From assembly GCA_950295325.1 (NCBI GenBank), contig OX485804.1, positions 42,708,429-42,772,428 of the forward strand: 64,000 bases of DNA, written 5' to 3'. Made by a program: the position numbers and the translations under genes. The stretch is from Polytrichum commune. Taxonomy: Eukaryota; Streptophyta; Polytrichopsida; Polytrichales; Polytrichaceae. The notes beneath the pieces are model-generated. The model did not search any database. It saw only the letters and a program-made list of their open reading frames with translations, and was not told the DNA's origin. Positions within the stretch are counted from its first letter, which is position 1; every line of letters starts with the position of its first letter. Shown here one piece after another: positions 47,701 through 61,000 of the stretch.

Positions 47701-50700
47701 AACAATGTTTTTCCTATGCATTCATGCCAAATTTGGGATCCCTTCTCTTAACATGGGCAGCCTGTTCTTTTAACACTCCCATTCCAAAATGATACGTAGT
47801 TGTATTATTTCCTGTTGTAGTTGGGACTTGGGAATGCAGTACTGAGCTAGCTCTCTGATATTCAGTTACAAGACCAAGATGGAATTGCTGCAGTGGGTGA
47901 AATGATCCGTCCAGGAGACATCTATGTGAACAAGCAAAGTCCTATCAATACGCGTGATAATGTGAATAACCCCATGGCGATGCCTGACTCGTAAGATCTT
48001 CTCTCCACTTCTGCCAAGCATCCATATGAAGCAGTTGCAAGATGATGTTTTCTTAGCTTGACTTATTCTTAATTTCCAGGGTGACATTGGTGGATTTTAA
48101 ATGCATCCGTAGCTTTGCTCAAGTATTTTGAGCCCTCACTTTGTGTTTACAAAATAATAAGAGCCTACTTGCACATTACGATTTGGGTAACATGTGATAC
48201 TGGAAGTTTACCATGAATTTGTTGATCAATTCTGCTTATGGCTTTTTTGGCTGGTTGATGTGGACAGGGCATACAAGAGAACACCTCAAACTTATAAAGG
48301 GGCAGCAGGAGAGTGTTCTGTAGTTGACAAAGTACTACTTACCAGCAATGATGAGCAGCAGTTTGTTGTGAAATGTCTCATTCGTCAGACACGGCGTCCA
48401 GAGGTAAATGCTGTAATTAACCATATGTAGTATTCAAGATATGATATGGTGTACAGCCTAGTCCCATTATATGCAGGACAAGAGTGAATGATTTACTCAA
48501 ATAGTCATGTTTGAACACCTCAAGCCATCTGATAAGACTGTTTTTGTCAATTTTTTGAGATGGACTTAAGTTCAACAGTCTTCCAATGGCAGTTTTACCT
48601 TCCCAAGTGTAATCAAACCTGTCATTGTGTTTCTAGGCAGCAACATTTTAGTCCTTATAGTCTGTGACAGTCTTCTTTCTCCTCGCTTTGTCGATCTGGC
48701 AAGTACGATGGTCAATGTTAAATCATTCTGAGATTTCAAATGTTTGGAAAGACAGTTACTATTTCAAGTGGGGTAAAATGGGATACTTGTCTCAAACTAT
48801 TAAGAATGCTTCAAGAGTTTCTCTTAGCTTTCTTGACTGTAGTTTATTTGTGTTGTTGTCAACCATTCAATTTCAGGTCCGTCAGACAAGATATTTCTTG
48901 TCTTTATTTTTGGTTATTGATGATGTTTGTTAGATTTCACTTCTCTTTAATCAGCAGATTCCCCTGTTATGAGATGCGACTTTGCCAGGTGTCGTGGTTC
49001 TTGTTGGTGTGATTGATGCATGTATAATTGATCAATCTGTGATGGCCAGGTGGGTGACAAGTTCAGTAGCAGACACGGTCAAAAGGGAGTGTGTGGAACG
49101 ATTGTGCAGCAGGAGGATTTCCCGTTTTCAGAGCTGGGTATCTGCCCAGATCTGATCATGAATCCTCATGGTTTTCCCAGGTTTGCTGCTTGCATAACTC
49201 ATTGGTGGATGATTCATAATCAGTCACACAGATGATAATAAGATAAGCAGGTTGCAAAATGGATAAACTGAGCAAATAATGAGTGAAAACGCAGACTGGA
49301 CAAAATTGGCATGGTTAAGTTGAATTGGGAACATTTTGAACACTCCGGAACAGTCTAAATGGCTTAAGGATAGAAAGTACAGCCTGAGTGTACACTCAAA
49401 GGATTCTTTCTAATTTCAGCAGATTCTGAGTTTGATTGTTCAATCCACTTCAACTTGATACGATGAAACAAAACCAACTAGAAGTACTTAAGGAGTTATG
49501 TGCTCAGGGATAAATTCTATTCATTGACTTAGGTTCCTAAGCACCTTTGCAGTATTTGAATTGAAAAGACTATGAATTTTCTGAAACAGCCCAAACTGAT
49601 AAGAAATGCTTCCTGAGTCATGCGCCTGAAAAAATTCATGATGTGTTAAGAACTTCCGAAGAGAATATAGTATCTCTTTTGCACCTATGACATACAAAGA
49701 AGTGGTGATAAATTTGAAGCATTGAGGTTACAGATGCAAATCCTTCCATTTACTCTACCTCTGTCTGTCCCATTCTTCTCATCAAGCAACCAAAATTTTA
49801 AAATTTGGATGTAAAGAGCTCTGAAGAAGATGAATTAGCCTTAGTTTTGTGGAACACTCCACAAGTCCTAATACTTTCAGACATACAGATAATTTGGTTA
49901 TCCCCATCATAAAATGTTATAAATGATCTAAGGCTCATGCATATCCTTGAGTATGCAATGTAGCCATGAAGTCCTGATGCTCAAACGTATGCCTTTTTAT
50001 ATATGTGGTGTTTGACCTGAACCTACAGTTGGTGGTGTAACATAGAGTGCAATGGCATGTCTAGTTTGTGTACATTGCCGATTGTTGCTTGGAAGAGCAA
50101 CATTATCTCTTTAGAATGTTCAATTCTCACACAGCTGATTTGGTTACATGGTTTTTAGGCATGAGGTCATCAGGTTGACATTTTTTGATGTGACCTTTCT
50201 TCTTGTTGCCAGTCGAATGACAGTAGGAAAGATGATTGAACTACTTGGAGGAAAGGCGGGTGTGATGTGTGGTCGATTCCATTATGGGAGTGCATTTGGT
50301 GAGCCTAGCGGCCATGCTGACAAAGTGTCTACCATCAGGTCTGTGCTCAACCTGCAAAAAATAACACTCTTGTATACCACAAAGCTTCATGATGTATTAA
50401 AGTTGTCATCGGAGGTGTCAAGGAGTTCTTTTCTGGATGATTGTTCTATTTGCACTCCACCAGAATTTTGTGCCTTCCACAAAGCTGAAGACTTTGCATG
50501 TGTGTGGTGTTGCAGTGAGACACTTGTAAAGCATGGTTTCAGTTACAGTGGGAAGGATATCATCTACTCAGGTGTGCAATTTAACTTTTGTGATAATGTG
50601 CTCAATATTTTCAGTTGGTGTAAGCTCAGTAAAACCTTCGGTGTAAACTTTGCAACATACTGCTGGTTTTTGTATACTAGAACTTATGGGAGAAGTGTTA

Positions 50701-52213
50701 TGACCATCCAGGCATAACTGGAAACCCCTTACAAGCCTATATATTTATGGGACCCATTTATTATCAGAAGCTGAAACATATGGTAAGCATCTGCTATTAC
50801 TGAGGGACTCATTCATTTTACCTGCCTTTCTATACCCTGCCAGTCTTGGACCAGCTTATAATACGATTTGTGCATTAAGTAGGAGGGTGGAATTATATCT
50901 GAAAACCGTGGGTTCAATTTGTTGTATAATAGGTTATGGACAAGATGCATGCACGTGCTCGAGGACCTCGAGTGGTGCTGACAAGGCAACCTACAGAAGG
51001 AAGAAGTCGTGAAGGAGGTATTTGAACCTGCTGACTATACTATTATGTCTTAACCAACTTTGGTACCTCTTAAGAAATGTACTGAAAATTAAGAGCCACT
51101 TTACACGTGACCATGAAATTGTGAGAGCCCAAAAGAAGTGTCCAAAGGCCGTCCCAAGACACTTCCAAAATTGTGTAGTGTGGTCGTGGGTCCTCAACCA
51201 AATGCTATTGCAATGAATTTCTATTCATGCAGGGTCCTCACATGATAAAATAGAATAAATCAACGGTTGTGAGATTTTGGAGTGCAATGGTCTCCCGGTT
51301 GTTTCTTACACCTACCTTTAACAGGTGGTTTTTGAAAATAGTTCAAGTGGCCATGAAACTTTAGATGCCATGTAGGAATCCATGAAGACTTTGCATCCAT
51401 CTTTGAATCCATGAAGACTCACTCCGTTGGTCCCTCAGGTGTAGCGTGAAGTGAACTTAGACTGGCTCCACCTTTTCCACCAATGAGAGTGCTTGAAGTG
51501 TAATGGTCACGGGCTCTCAGTCTCATGTACAAAGTGGCCGTAATTATGCCATGTATTATGCTGCAGGTCTGAGGCTTGGTGAGATGGAGCGAGATTGTTT
51601 GATAGCTTATGGTGCCAGTATGATGATTTTGGAACGACTTATGATCTCAAGTGATCAGTTCCAGATTCAGGTTTATTCCTGCACTATGAATCTTCTAATT
51701 CATCTTCTTGTCAGGATAAGATATATGAATTGAACATGTTGTCAAAGTCATAATGTTTGAGGTCTAGAACTAAAACAGGAAGAACTCACACTTTCGTTTA
51801 GATTACATGGGTCTTTGTTCCTCTTTCCGGTTCTTCTCATAGATGTGGTTACGTTGTGTGTTGAGATCAGGTGTGCACAAAATGTGGGATGTTTGGTTAC
51901 TACCATCATAAGCTAAAGATCAGCCTGTGTTCCACGTGCAAGAGTGGAGATAATATTGCAACCATGAAACTTCCATATGCTTGCAAGCTTCTTTTTCAGG
52001 TACAATGCTGTCCATGTAGTTAACTGTATTTCCTACAGTAGTAGAAATCCAAGAATGGTTAACTGGCATAGACTAGATTTCACTTTGCTCTTGTGCTAAG
52101 AAGCTGATAGAGTATTTGTCACTGCTTCTCTCACTGTTTAGGGACTTTGTTACTGGTTGCAGGAGCTTCAGTCTATGAATATTATTCCACGCTTGCAACT
52201 ATGTGAAGCGTGA
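38780..52213 (+). CDS. NRPC2: RNA polymerase III second-largest subunit, 1155 aa
   Basis: Thirty-seven exons join without a stop. Borders: 38780-38875, 39059-39186, 39335-39427, 39804-39888, 40155-40245, 40377-40429, 40540-40604, 40928-41033, 41412-41522, 41683-41742, 42096-42140, 42264-42314, 42592-42690, 43122-43181, 43291-43383, 43622-43723, 44045-44155, 44415-44531, 44723-44839, 44989-45069, 45268-45372, 45665-45745, 46321-46452, 46549-46593, 46725-46802, 47315-47454, 47585-47693, 47866-47990, 48268-48403, 49050-49180, 50213-50338, 50516-50571, 50712-50782, 50933-51017, 51567-51670, 51871-51999, 52163-52213. The product is a catalytic-core subunit of nuclear Pol III (tRNA, 5S rRNA). Motifs in order: '[16 protein letters not shown]', '[13 protein letters not shown]' (484 on), '[15 protein letters not shown]' (~755), '[12 protein letters not shown]' (907 on), and a C-terminal zinc site C1098-x2-C1101-x14-C1116-x2-C1119. 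Family length is ~1160. An additional upstream coding exon is possible. Intron 15 is GC-AG, and intron 34 holds a MITE. Confidence 0.95.
51093..51540 (-). mobile_element. Tourist-like MITE, copy 5, in RPC2 intron 34
   Basis: A 448-bp copy in inverted orientation relative to copy 1, flanked by TAA at 51090-51092 and 51541-51543. Its ends (GAGCCACTTTACAC... and ...AAAGTGGCCG) have drifted slightly from the consensus. The whole element lies between the exon ending at 51017 and the exon starting at 51567, only 24 bp from the latter. Confidence 0.8.
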
Positions 52214-53002
52214 TTGCTGAGACCAGGGGCATGGGAGGATTCTAGGTAGCAAATTTTTCTTTGAATCATCAAAGATTTGTCTAGTCATGAAGTCTGTAAA
52301 GGTGCAGAAAATGTAGTATTGATCACTAGGTTAGAACAGCATTCAGAACGCTGTTCTGTTAGCCCTTGTTTGTACATTGTGCTACAGATAGAATAATATT
52401 GACAAAGACATACAGGAAGTGATATGGTTTTATGGCTGCATAGCCAATAGTTGCAGCTTCTCTTGCTCATTGAAGTCATGCCAGTGGATCCTCATGTGGT
52501 CACTTCAAAAGTTCATCTCTTCTGCACTACGTTTGAAACAGAGTCAGTCATCCTCTGCCGATAGAGGAGTCTGGCCTCTAATGTACTCGTTAACTTTGAA
52601 GAAAGGTGTAGTGCCTGTGTACTATACATGAATAGACAACATGCACCTGGTGGCATTGCACTTCAAGTCAAGGCCTGCTTCAGTACATGTTCACTTGTGA
52701 CATGATTTATTCAAAGTGCTTATAGTTGTTTCTTTGGTTTGCTCAACTTCTTAACAATATTATAATGACTTACTAATAGTACTATGGTGTGTATTGATGT
52801 TCTTGGTCAGCACAAGCACTAATCAGGTGATATCTTGTAAATTGTGAAGAGCTATTGATTCTCTAATCATACTCACTGCAACCAGATGATCAAGTCAAAA
52901 ATGTGCTTCTATTCATGCCTGCTTCCTACTATCAGCTGTTTATGAATAACCCGCGAGTCTCATTTTTAGCATGAATTCAAGTTGCAAGATGAACTCTGCA
53001 TC
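52214..53002. other. Convergent intergenic region
   Basis: The 3'-UTRs of RPC2 (plus) and the SET gene (minus) must both lie within these ~790 bp. No other gene or repeat is seen. Confidence 0.5.
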
Positions 53003-56000
53003 CTATAAGATGGGAGTGTCTTGGTTTGTTCGAAGTGCCTGAAGCTTCACCTGCAGGTTTCTAATTGTTTCTATCAAAAGTTCTTTCTTTACCATGCGAA
53101 ACTGGATTGCTAGTTTCAAATTCTCTGATAAATCACCTTTGTGTAGAATATCAATGTCTTCAGAAATGCTTGTTGGAAAGTTTGCAAGAGCTAGCATACT
53201 AATACCCACAAGAGTCCGAATGACCTTATCTTCGTCTACAAATTGGAGAAATGATGAAGAACCCCACTCTTGTAATGCCTTCAGATCTATGATGTCAGTA
53301 CGATCCACATCTTTGGCATGCATGACCCTTACTGCTGCAAGTAATCGGCTATCAACAATCTCTGCACCTCCCAAGGTAACCTGCATCCATGCCGTTGCCA
53401 AATCAGATTTCAACAGCAAAATCTGTCGTCAACATCATCAGTGCAGTTTGCACATATGCTTACTGAGAGACAGCTGGAATATGTACACTCCTCAAACCTT
53501 GGGTAAAATTAAGGTTTGACTGGACTCTATTACTGTACTACTCTGATAGATACAGTTCTCTTGTGAAAGATTTTCAGCAGAACATTTCACATCAAGTACG
53601 TCACTAATATCATATGATGCTCTGGATGCATAAGAAGGGGATATCTTCATAACCAAAATTCCTCACCATCTTTGCAGAACCAAGAGACTCATCAAGCTCT
53701 AACTTGTCAAGAATGGCTTGCTTCCAAGGTGCTGGATCTCGTAACGAGCAAAAACTGCTCACACCTGCTGCATTGCAACCAGCATCGAGAAGCTGATGGT
53801 TGAAGCAGAGATCCACCCGGTCATGTAGATTTCCAGGTACAACAAACCCATAGTCAAGTAGTAGCATCTCATTACTCAGAGGTCCGTAGTCTAACACAAG
53901 ACTTTCTCCTTTTTGTATGTCTTTGGCTGCTACTACCTGCCACATGCTTCAGGGAATTACATCACTTGTAGGCTCCTTCATGCATTTACTCATTAGACGA
54001 ATACAGGAAGATGGGAGAATCAAGTGACATCGACTTTAACGATTGTTAAGGTGCTCATTAGATTTATCCTTTGACTCAATGGACTTCTCATCAGGAGTTG
54101 GTCTCCCATGATTTTTCATTGGTTGTTTGGCATACAAAATCAATCATTTCTTTCCAGTTGTGGTGCATCCATTGAATTTGAATAAAAAGCATTCTGTTTC
54201 AATTTGTTGTAGGCCAAACTATATAGGACTTCTGGGTATCCCAAAATGAGTTTCAACCTCAATGAACCATCATAGAGTGTCCATTCAAACCTTCACACTA
54301 CCACTAAGCATGCACCGAACACTTACCAAACATGGAAGGTGTTGTATCCAAACCAGAAAAATCCCGACCAAAAGTCATAGTGGATTGAAGGATAACTCTT
54401 TTACGTCATAGACCATCAGCATAAAGAAAGCCATTCACAGTGCATGAAATTGTTGGGCACAGCCAACTCACCTCAAGAACTGGTAGAGGACTGGCAGGAG
54501 AACCATATTGCACAAGCCGCCCGGTGGGTGTAAAGCTATGATTGCACATATCAACCAAAGGGAGCAGTGAGGGCCCTCCCCCTAACTTGTGCAAGTGAAA
54601 TGCACGGCTCGAGACAGCTGCCATGGCCCAGCCAAGCGCACCAGGATCAACTTGGTAGTTGTTGAATGGGTGCTCATGCGCTGCCATTTGATCCGTGGTT
54701 GCTGGTATGTCCTCTTTAGCAAATTGAAGTAAAAACCTGCATCTCTTCTTCACCTGCAAGCAAATGGCTTCTTAGGCACACAACATTCGCATTGATAGTT
54801 GGCACTCATCAGTTGTATCTTTTTACGATGCTAATTAGATATATATAAGGTGGATGTGTGTTATTTGGACATTTTTCTCTCTGCAACCACTTCTCATAGG
54901 ATATGGAATACAGAGTTAGTGCGAGATGATTAGGCAATCCAAATCATGCCCGTTGCCATTTGCCTCATAATTTCTGGAGCTCATATGAATATATTATTTC
55001 ATTATCAAAATGAAGATTCTCGTGTGCATTAAGTAATCATATAGGTCCCCCCCCCCAATCATACTGACTATTGAGCCTAGAATTGCTTAGCATAGCTTGC
55101 GCACGTAGTCCAATCTCTCTTAAACATGTCTTTTTGGTGTCAATTCTCAGATCCACACCTAGCCACATGCCACTCAAATATAGGTGTCCAGATTATTGTG
55201 GTGGTGGAATTAGGCACCTCTACCTTAAGTCGCATACCAGTATTGCACTGATGGAACTCCCACTGGGCCACAAAATTCTTAAGCCTTGTAAGGACACTCC
55301 CTTTCTATTCTACCTTCAAGAATAGATTTCCAAGGCCTATGAATGCCGAGCATAGTCAAGTGGCAAGCTCTCATTAGTGGAGACCTCATTGTTGCCTATC
55401 TTGGGACATGAAGTATTCTTTCATCTACCAAGATTCAGTTGGAGAGGTGCGCCTTAAATGGAATCATCTTAGGCTATCTGGATTAACTATAAATTATTCC
55501 ATTTGACGATGTTAATGGTAGGAGGGGGACAAGAAGCAAAATACCAATCATTGCATGGTTTGCAATTTGGAAGCTTTGAATATTGATTTGAATCCATTGC
55601 ATGGGATTGATGAAGAGTTAAATCCTAGGGCTGAATGTGAGGGAGGATGAGTTGTCTTTACTTGATGTATAAGCGGGGGATATTGAAGTGCTTGAACTTC
55701 ATCTGCAGAAAAGAAGATTGGCACCGTGAATTGTTGGGGAAGATTGTGAATATAAGGCATCCAAAAGGAGTCTAGCTTTGTTCGCTCGGCAAGCAGATTT
55801 AGCGCCAGCTTGACGGTCCACAACTGCTCTGGCCCAACCTCAAATGTAAATGTTGAGATGAATCAACATTTGTGGTGTTGCAAGGTATATGGCCTACAAC
55901 TTTGCATATCCACTGTTAAGGTTAGACATTACATGTATAACTTATTCACAATAGCAGACCCATGATAGAAACATGGTTCCTTATTCCTGCAAGAAAATTG

Positions 56001-56822
56001 AATGATCCTTGTCCATCCTCAGCAAAAGCATTCAAAGTACTCTTAACACATGCCTGTCCGTCCTTGTGGTGAGGTATGTCAAGCAAACCTTGCAACAAAC
56101 TTCATCAAATATGCACGAAAGAAAGATTTGTAGAATGGACAATCAAGTTAGAAATTCACGAATGACTCATTCACAAAAGCAGACAGATGATAGGAACATC
56201 GTTCCTTATTCCTGCAAGAGAATTGAAAGATCCTTTCAACGACCTCGCACGGTGCAGGAAAGCATTCCAGGCATTAGGAACACATGCCTCTCCGTCCTTA
56301 GGTGATGAGGTTATGTCCAGCAAAAATTGCACAAAAATCCATTGCCCGCATGTCCGAATTCATCGAATGTGCACGAAAGACAGAATTGGGACATGCGGGC
56401 GCATTGAAGCTTGCATTTCAAATCATTCAACATTGGGTGGGCCATCCAAAAGACTTGGGCCATGAACTTGTATGGAGCTGAGTTCGGTGTGAATGAGGAT
56501 CAACCAAACAGACATGCATAAAATTCATGAAATCAATGTAAGAAGCTCCGAACAGACCTGGAATCCGGTCGAAAAGGGCGAGAAGCATGGGATTCGCGGA
56601 CTTGAGCGGCAGGGGGAGATGCGGAGGCAGAGCTACGAGTGTATCTCCTGCCTTCACATCTTGAGTGACCGCCAACCCCCTTCCTCCTTCCTGGCTGACC
56701 TGCTGCTCCTCCAGCGCAGCCACTTTGCCACCTTGCTGCTTCACCCAGTGAATGAGATCTTCGCCGCTTTTGGTGCTTCCCCATCGCCTACACCCCCGCC
56801 TGGCTACGAATGCGACACCCAT
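53003..56822 (-). CDS. SET-domain protein, Rubisco LSMT-like, 467 aa
   Basis: Exons 56822-56558, 55828-55662, 54753-54472, 53936-53667 and 53422-53003 join in phase with GT-AG borders. The chain runs: a short basic N-terminus that could be a weak organelle-targeting signal, then 'EDLIHWVKQQGGK', the SET-N signature 'GGRGLAVTQDV' (~46-56), and an inserted helical region with 'LWTVKLALNLLAERTK' and 'FWMPYIHNLP'. Then come 'PLVDMCNHS' with the AdoMet-binding Asn-His at 215-216, the SET-C tyrosine motif 'LDYGPLSNEMLLLDYGF' (253-269), and a C-terminal Rubisco-substrate-binding-like domain to 467. Relatives (plant LSMT-like, animal SETD3-type) methylate lysine or histidine of non-histone proteins; the substrate here is unknown. 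The nearest family I recall is the At5g14260 type (~510 aa). Introns 1 and 2 contain repeats. Confidence 0.9.
54877..55200 (+). repeat. Interspersed repeat R, copy 2 (empty-site copy), in SET intron 2
   Basis: Collinear with 13450-14000 but without the MITE at 13559-13781. Landmarks are 'gccatttgcctca', one 'gctcatat' (54979-54986), 'atgaagattctcg' and 'agatccacacctagccacat'. A C10 homopolymer lies near 55047. Confidence 0.65.
55943..56400. repeat. Tandem duplication, ~225-bp unit, in SET intron 1
   Basis: Units start at 55943 and 56168. Both contain 'attcacaa(t/a)agcaga', 'gttccttattcctgcaag', 'aacacatgcct(g/c)tccgtcct' and 'tgcacgaaag' in the same order. Confidence 0.7.
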
Positions 56823-58043
56823 CTTCACCCTTTCTTCACACTATGGAGCAAATGAGCCCATTTGTGCCTGTCTGCGAGTATTCATTCACATGGCAGCGAG
56901 TTTCTTCTAGCCTGAAATGCGCGCGAAGGTATCAGTCACACATTAAAGTAAAACGAAGCTGGAAGGTGCTCACGAGTTTGTCGCTAATCGTGGGAGCATG
57001 TAAGAGGCAAATCGAGAAGCTGTTTTTGTAGGAGAGGACTCCAAACCCTAATTTCCTAAACCCTTGTAATGGGTTTCCCTTTGCTTCATTTGCTTCGCGG
57101 GGCCAAAGGCTCCTTCATTTGCAAAATGGTCACTACAGATACCCAAAGCTTATTGAGTTCAGATTTGGAGGCATTGCGGAATGTGGACACGATCTCTTCA
57201 CCTCCTCTTCTTTCCAGACACCAGTAATCCTTCACTAATTTCTATGTCCATCTTTCCGTTAACACTTTTCTGACCCAATTTCAGTAATGGAATCCTGAAT
57301 ATGGTCCACAATTTTCATGAATTTGCATAGTTCGAGAGCATAGGACGCGACCAATGCACATTGTGACAAGAATGCAGCGCTATTTGTTGGAGGTTGGGCA
57401 TTGAACTATTCAGATGTGACTTGTGAGAGTTGATATAAAGCACTTGCCCACTACCATTGCCCTGATTTTTTTCCTCCAGGAGTCACACCAGATGCAGCAC
57501 CAATCTTTTACAATAGCTCAGTGTAGTTTTCAAGAAATTTGTCACTGCTCTAATAAATGTTCATGGGAACATGCGTGGGAACTTCATTGGGAACGACAAC
57601 ACGTGGGGAGGAACTTCTTGTTGGGACTGTGCTTGGGTACATGGGAACGACTTGGAGGATTCCTTGCACAAGGTGAGTTATGGATATGGGAACAATATAT
57701 GGATTGGGTAATACTTATATCCATGCTTGCCTCCATAACATGCATCATGTACACCGCTTACATACAATACTGATAATATTCATTATTAGGTGCCAAAGTA
57801 CAACATTACACTGCACATATGGAGACATGATATGCATGACACATCTTTGAAAAGCCTTACATTAAGGTTGTGTGTACACCACACATGAAGGTATGTCAAT
57901 GGTCGCAATGTGCACGTAAAGCAATATTGCGAGTATGAACAAAAAATACTTCATTTGGATTTGCGACCGGCCGCCCTATCACCTAACAAAAAATACACCG
58001 AGCACGTTTGTCTTCTCTAATTCCGTGTGCCCCGTGTCTGTGA
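56823..58043. other. Region upstream of the SET gene
   Basis: Contains the likely promoter and 5'-UTR of the SET gene near 56823-57100. Around 57555-57655 the heptamer 'tgggaac' recurs five or more times. A plus-strand frame over that stretch (57423-57773) is probably a by-product of the repeat. Confidence 0.4.
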
Positions 58044-61000
58044 TCACCGGGAAGGGTGTCCCCTGGACTTTCGTCTGCCACTTGCTTGTCCATGGATTCC
58101 CTGTTGCGAACTAGATTCCCCGACGTCCACCCCAGCCACCCTCCTTCCCCACTCTGCTGTTGAACAACGTCGAAGATTATCTTTGGCAAATCCAATTTGC
58201 TCTGGTGGAATAGTAACCTTTAAGGGCTCAACATCTTGATGTTCTGGCAGAGGCCAAGCTGCCAAAATGCAATCGATTGGTTGCCAGTCAGGAATGGAGT
58301 ATTTCAAATCACGTTTCCACTTGAAGTTGGGGTTTGAGTCCCAGCCATTCCACTTCTTTGATAGGTCTCTGGCGGTTGAAGTGGGAGTGAACCATTGTAC
58401 TAGAATTTGACATGGATGCTCTCCCGTGACCGCCAAGTTGGGCCTAGACAAAGCACGGCAAACCCAAATGGGCCTACCTATATCTTGTTCTTGGGGACGC
58501 AATATTAACATATGTCCCTCGTGCACATTATCTGCGATGCGGAAAGCAGCTGCGGGACGAAGGTTTGCTGGACCAACATAATGGTCATCCGGTTGGTGCT
58601 CTTCCTGAAACTCTCCATTGTGGGTGAATGGATGTGCATCTGCTTCGACTCTGCTCCGTGGCTAGAATCCCTCGCAAAATGGCAACCCGGCAGTGTATAC
58701 ATTTGTGAGAGGTGTTTCCAATGCCTCCTTCACCCCTATCCAATATTGCAAAATATGCATGTGTGAACCCATATATGCTCCTGTCGTGTCATGGTCACAT
58801 ATTGATTGCCAATAGTCAATGAACCCTTGCAATCCCACAAGAACATCTTCCAGTTTGGCCATACCTCGCAGTGGTGCAGGAAAGGGGTCCCCGGATGGAA
58901 GACATGGCTTCCCTTTTATATTGGATTTCCACATCTTTATACCATCTTTGGGCAACCACTCCTCATGCGTGCTAAGCACTTTGTATTGCATAACAGGCCA
59001 ACCATCATCTCGGACATAGAATTTGAACTGTTGAGCCTTCACATGCCCAATGAGTTTCTCCTTACTACTTGGGATATGCTCACTAACATATGTTCTCCAA
59101 TCTGGAAGTTCCACTATCATATGTGGAATGACAGGAACCTTTACCATGTCTATGTACGATTTCATGAGGAGGGGGATAGTGAGGTAGTCGTGTTCACGCA
59201 GGTCCATACTCCATCTTCCAAATGATGCATCGATGTCGTCGTGGGTGTGGCCAACCAATAGATAAGACACATGTACCTCTGTGAATATTCCTTTCGCCGT
59301 GAGCATGGACCAAAATGCCTTTACAAACCTACACTTGTTGTCCTTCCAGCAATTATCAAGCTGAACATGCAGAGTGGGTGGAAGAGGAACTGCTGGGACG
59401 GGCTCCGTGGGTGGGGCTCGTAATCCTTGCAAACATATATCGCTCCCATGAAGAACAACACGATAAAGAGGTGAACGCCCAGCTCCATAAAAAAGGCGAC
59501 GAGATGATTACATTGGGGGTTCTTCCAAATCACGGAGAAGTCTCGCGAATGAACCTACAGTGTGGTTGCAATCTCCAGGGTACATGTCCAATGCATAGTG
59601 GGCATATCTCTCATCTCCATGTCCATGAGCCATCATGCCGGTTACAGAAAGTGGTAGCTTGGTGAACATATCAGTATCTTTGTTCTTGGAAGCAAAGCAA
59701 GGAGATGTGGTTTTGCCATGGTCCATTTTGTCGTGAATAATCGTCAACACCTTCCGGGGGTGCTCAATTGAAAGAGCCCTCATGCAACGGTAAGCATTGC
59801 GAGCAAATTCTTGTTGCGCTTGGTGCTTCTCCAATTGTTTCGAAAAACCTGTGTGGGCAGCTGAACCTTTCACATGTTGGAGAATAATGGCGGCAAGCGA
59901 ATCACACTTCCCACAACGAGCAAAATTGTCACCAACCATTTTTTTATATAGTGCTTAAAGTAATTATTCTGAATTTTGTTGAGAGTTGAAAGAGAGATTG
60001 GTAGCAGACCGCATTTGTCATTCACCTGCACATATGCGAATATCAAAACATTAATTATATTTCACACGAACATCAATCCAAGTCATATATGTGACAGTAA
60101 TAATTACCCATTCATGTTTATTAATTACCCACGAACACGACTCACATTTTGGTGACCGACACATACAAAGCGGATAAGTGGACTATAACATATGCTTACC
60201 TCGTTGATTGTAACCATAAACTTCTTCCATTTTGTTCCACGAGGCAAGACCATTTCAACAACACGTGTACCATTTGGCAATGTGCGGGCCTTGTGAGGCA
60301 TCATATCTGCTTTATCTTCCAATAACATCGAAAGTGTGGCAGTAGCTTGTTGGGTGGATATTCGATTCTTTTTCATGTTTAGGTTCCCATGATCGCGTGG
60401 ACGCATACCGCACTTGAATTCTGACCGGTTTCTATAGAACGTCGTTTTAGATATGGCAAATATATGTCTCCATGCTTTTTCACACACATTGCGACCACTC
60501 AAGGTGACCACCTTCGTTGAACCTCCCACTCGTACATGCAATTGGCCGTGGACCTCGAGTTGTTTAGCATGTCTCATCCGTGTAGAACAAGTGTAAAACT
60601 CAGTTCGTAGCGCAAGTGCCTCTTCCTTGGGAAAGTATCTAGTGCACTCGCTATCACAACACACACTAGCAGATAGTTGATGGATGCTATTATTATTGAG
60701 TATCTGTGATTTTTTTGTCGGTCTAGTCTGCGAGGTCGTGCGTGATGTGACATATGCCCTCTTCCCCTCCTTCCTTCGTCTTTCTAGGAGCGTGGTTTGC
60801 ACACGCAACCTACGTGAGCTCGCTAGGAGGTGGTGTGCAAGAGTATACCTCTGGTGGAAAACACAACTAATGGGCCACGTTCGCAAGGAGAACATCAATC
60901 CCATGTCCATCATTCCCTCCAATGGTTCCATAATAAGGACACCAACATTATCTACTCCGAGACATTTGTCTTCCACACAATCCATTAGATCGATATTACG

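Noticed and set aside
50148-50717. A continuous 189-codon frame in RPC2 as an alternative exon
   Set aside because: Only 50213-50338 and 50516-50571 within it match the RPB2 family; the intervening part is intron that happens to stay open in frame.
57423-57773. 116-codon plus-strand frame with Trp-Glu repeats
   Set aside because: The peptide pattern arises from the recurring 'tgggaac' DNA word; no splice or domain support.
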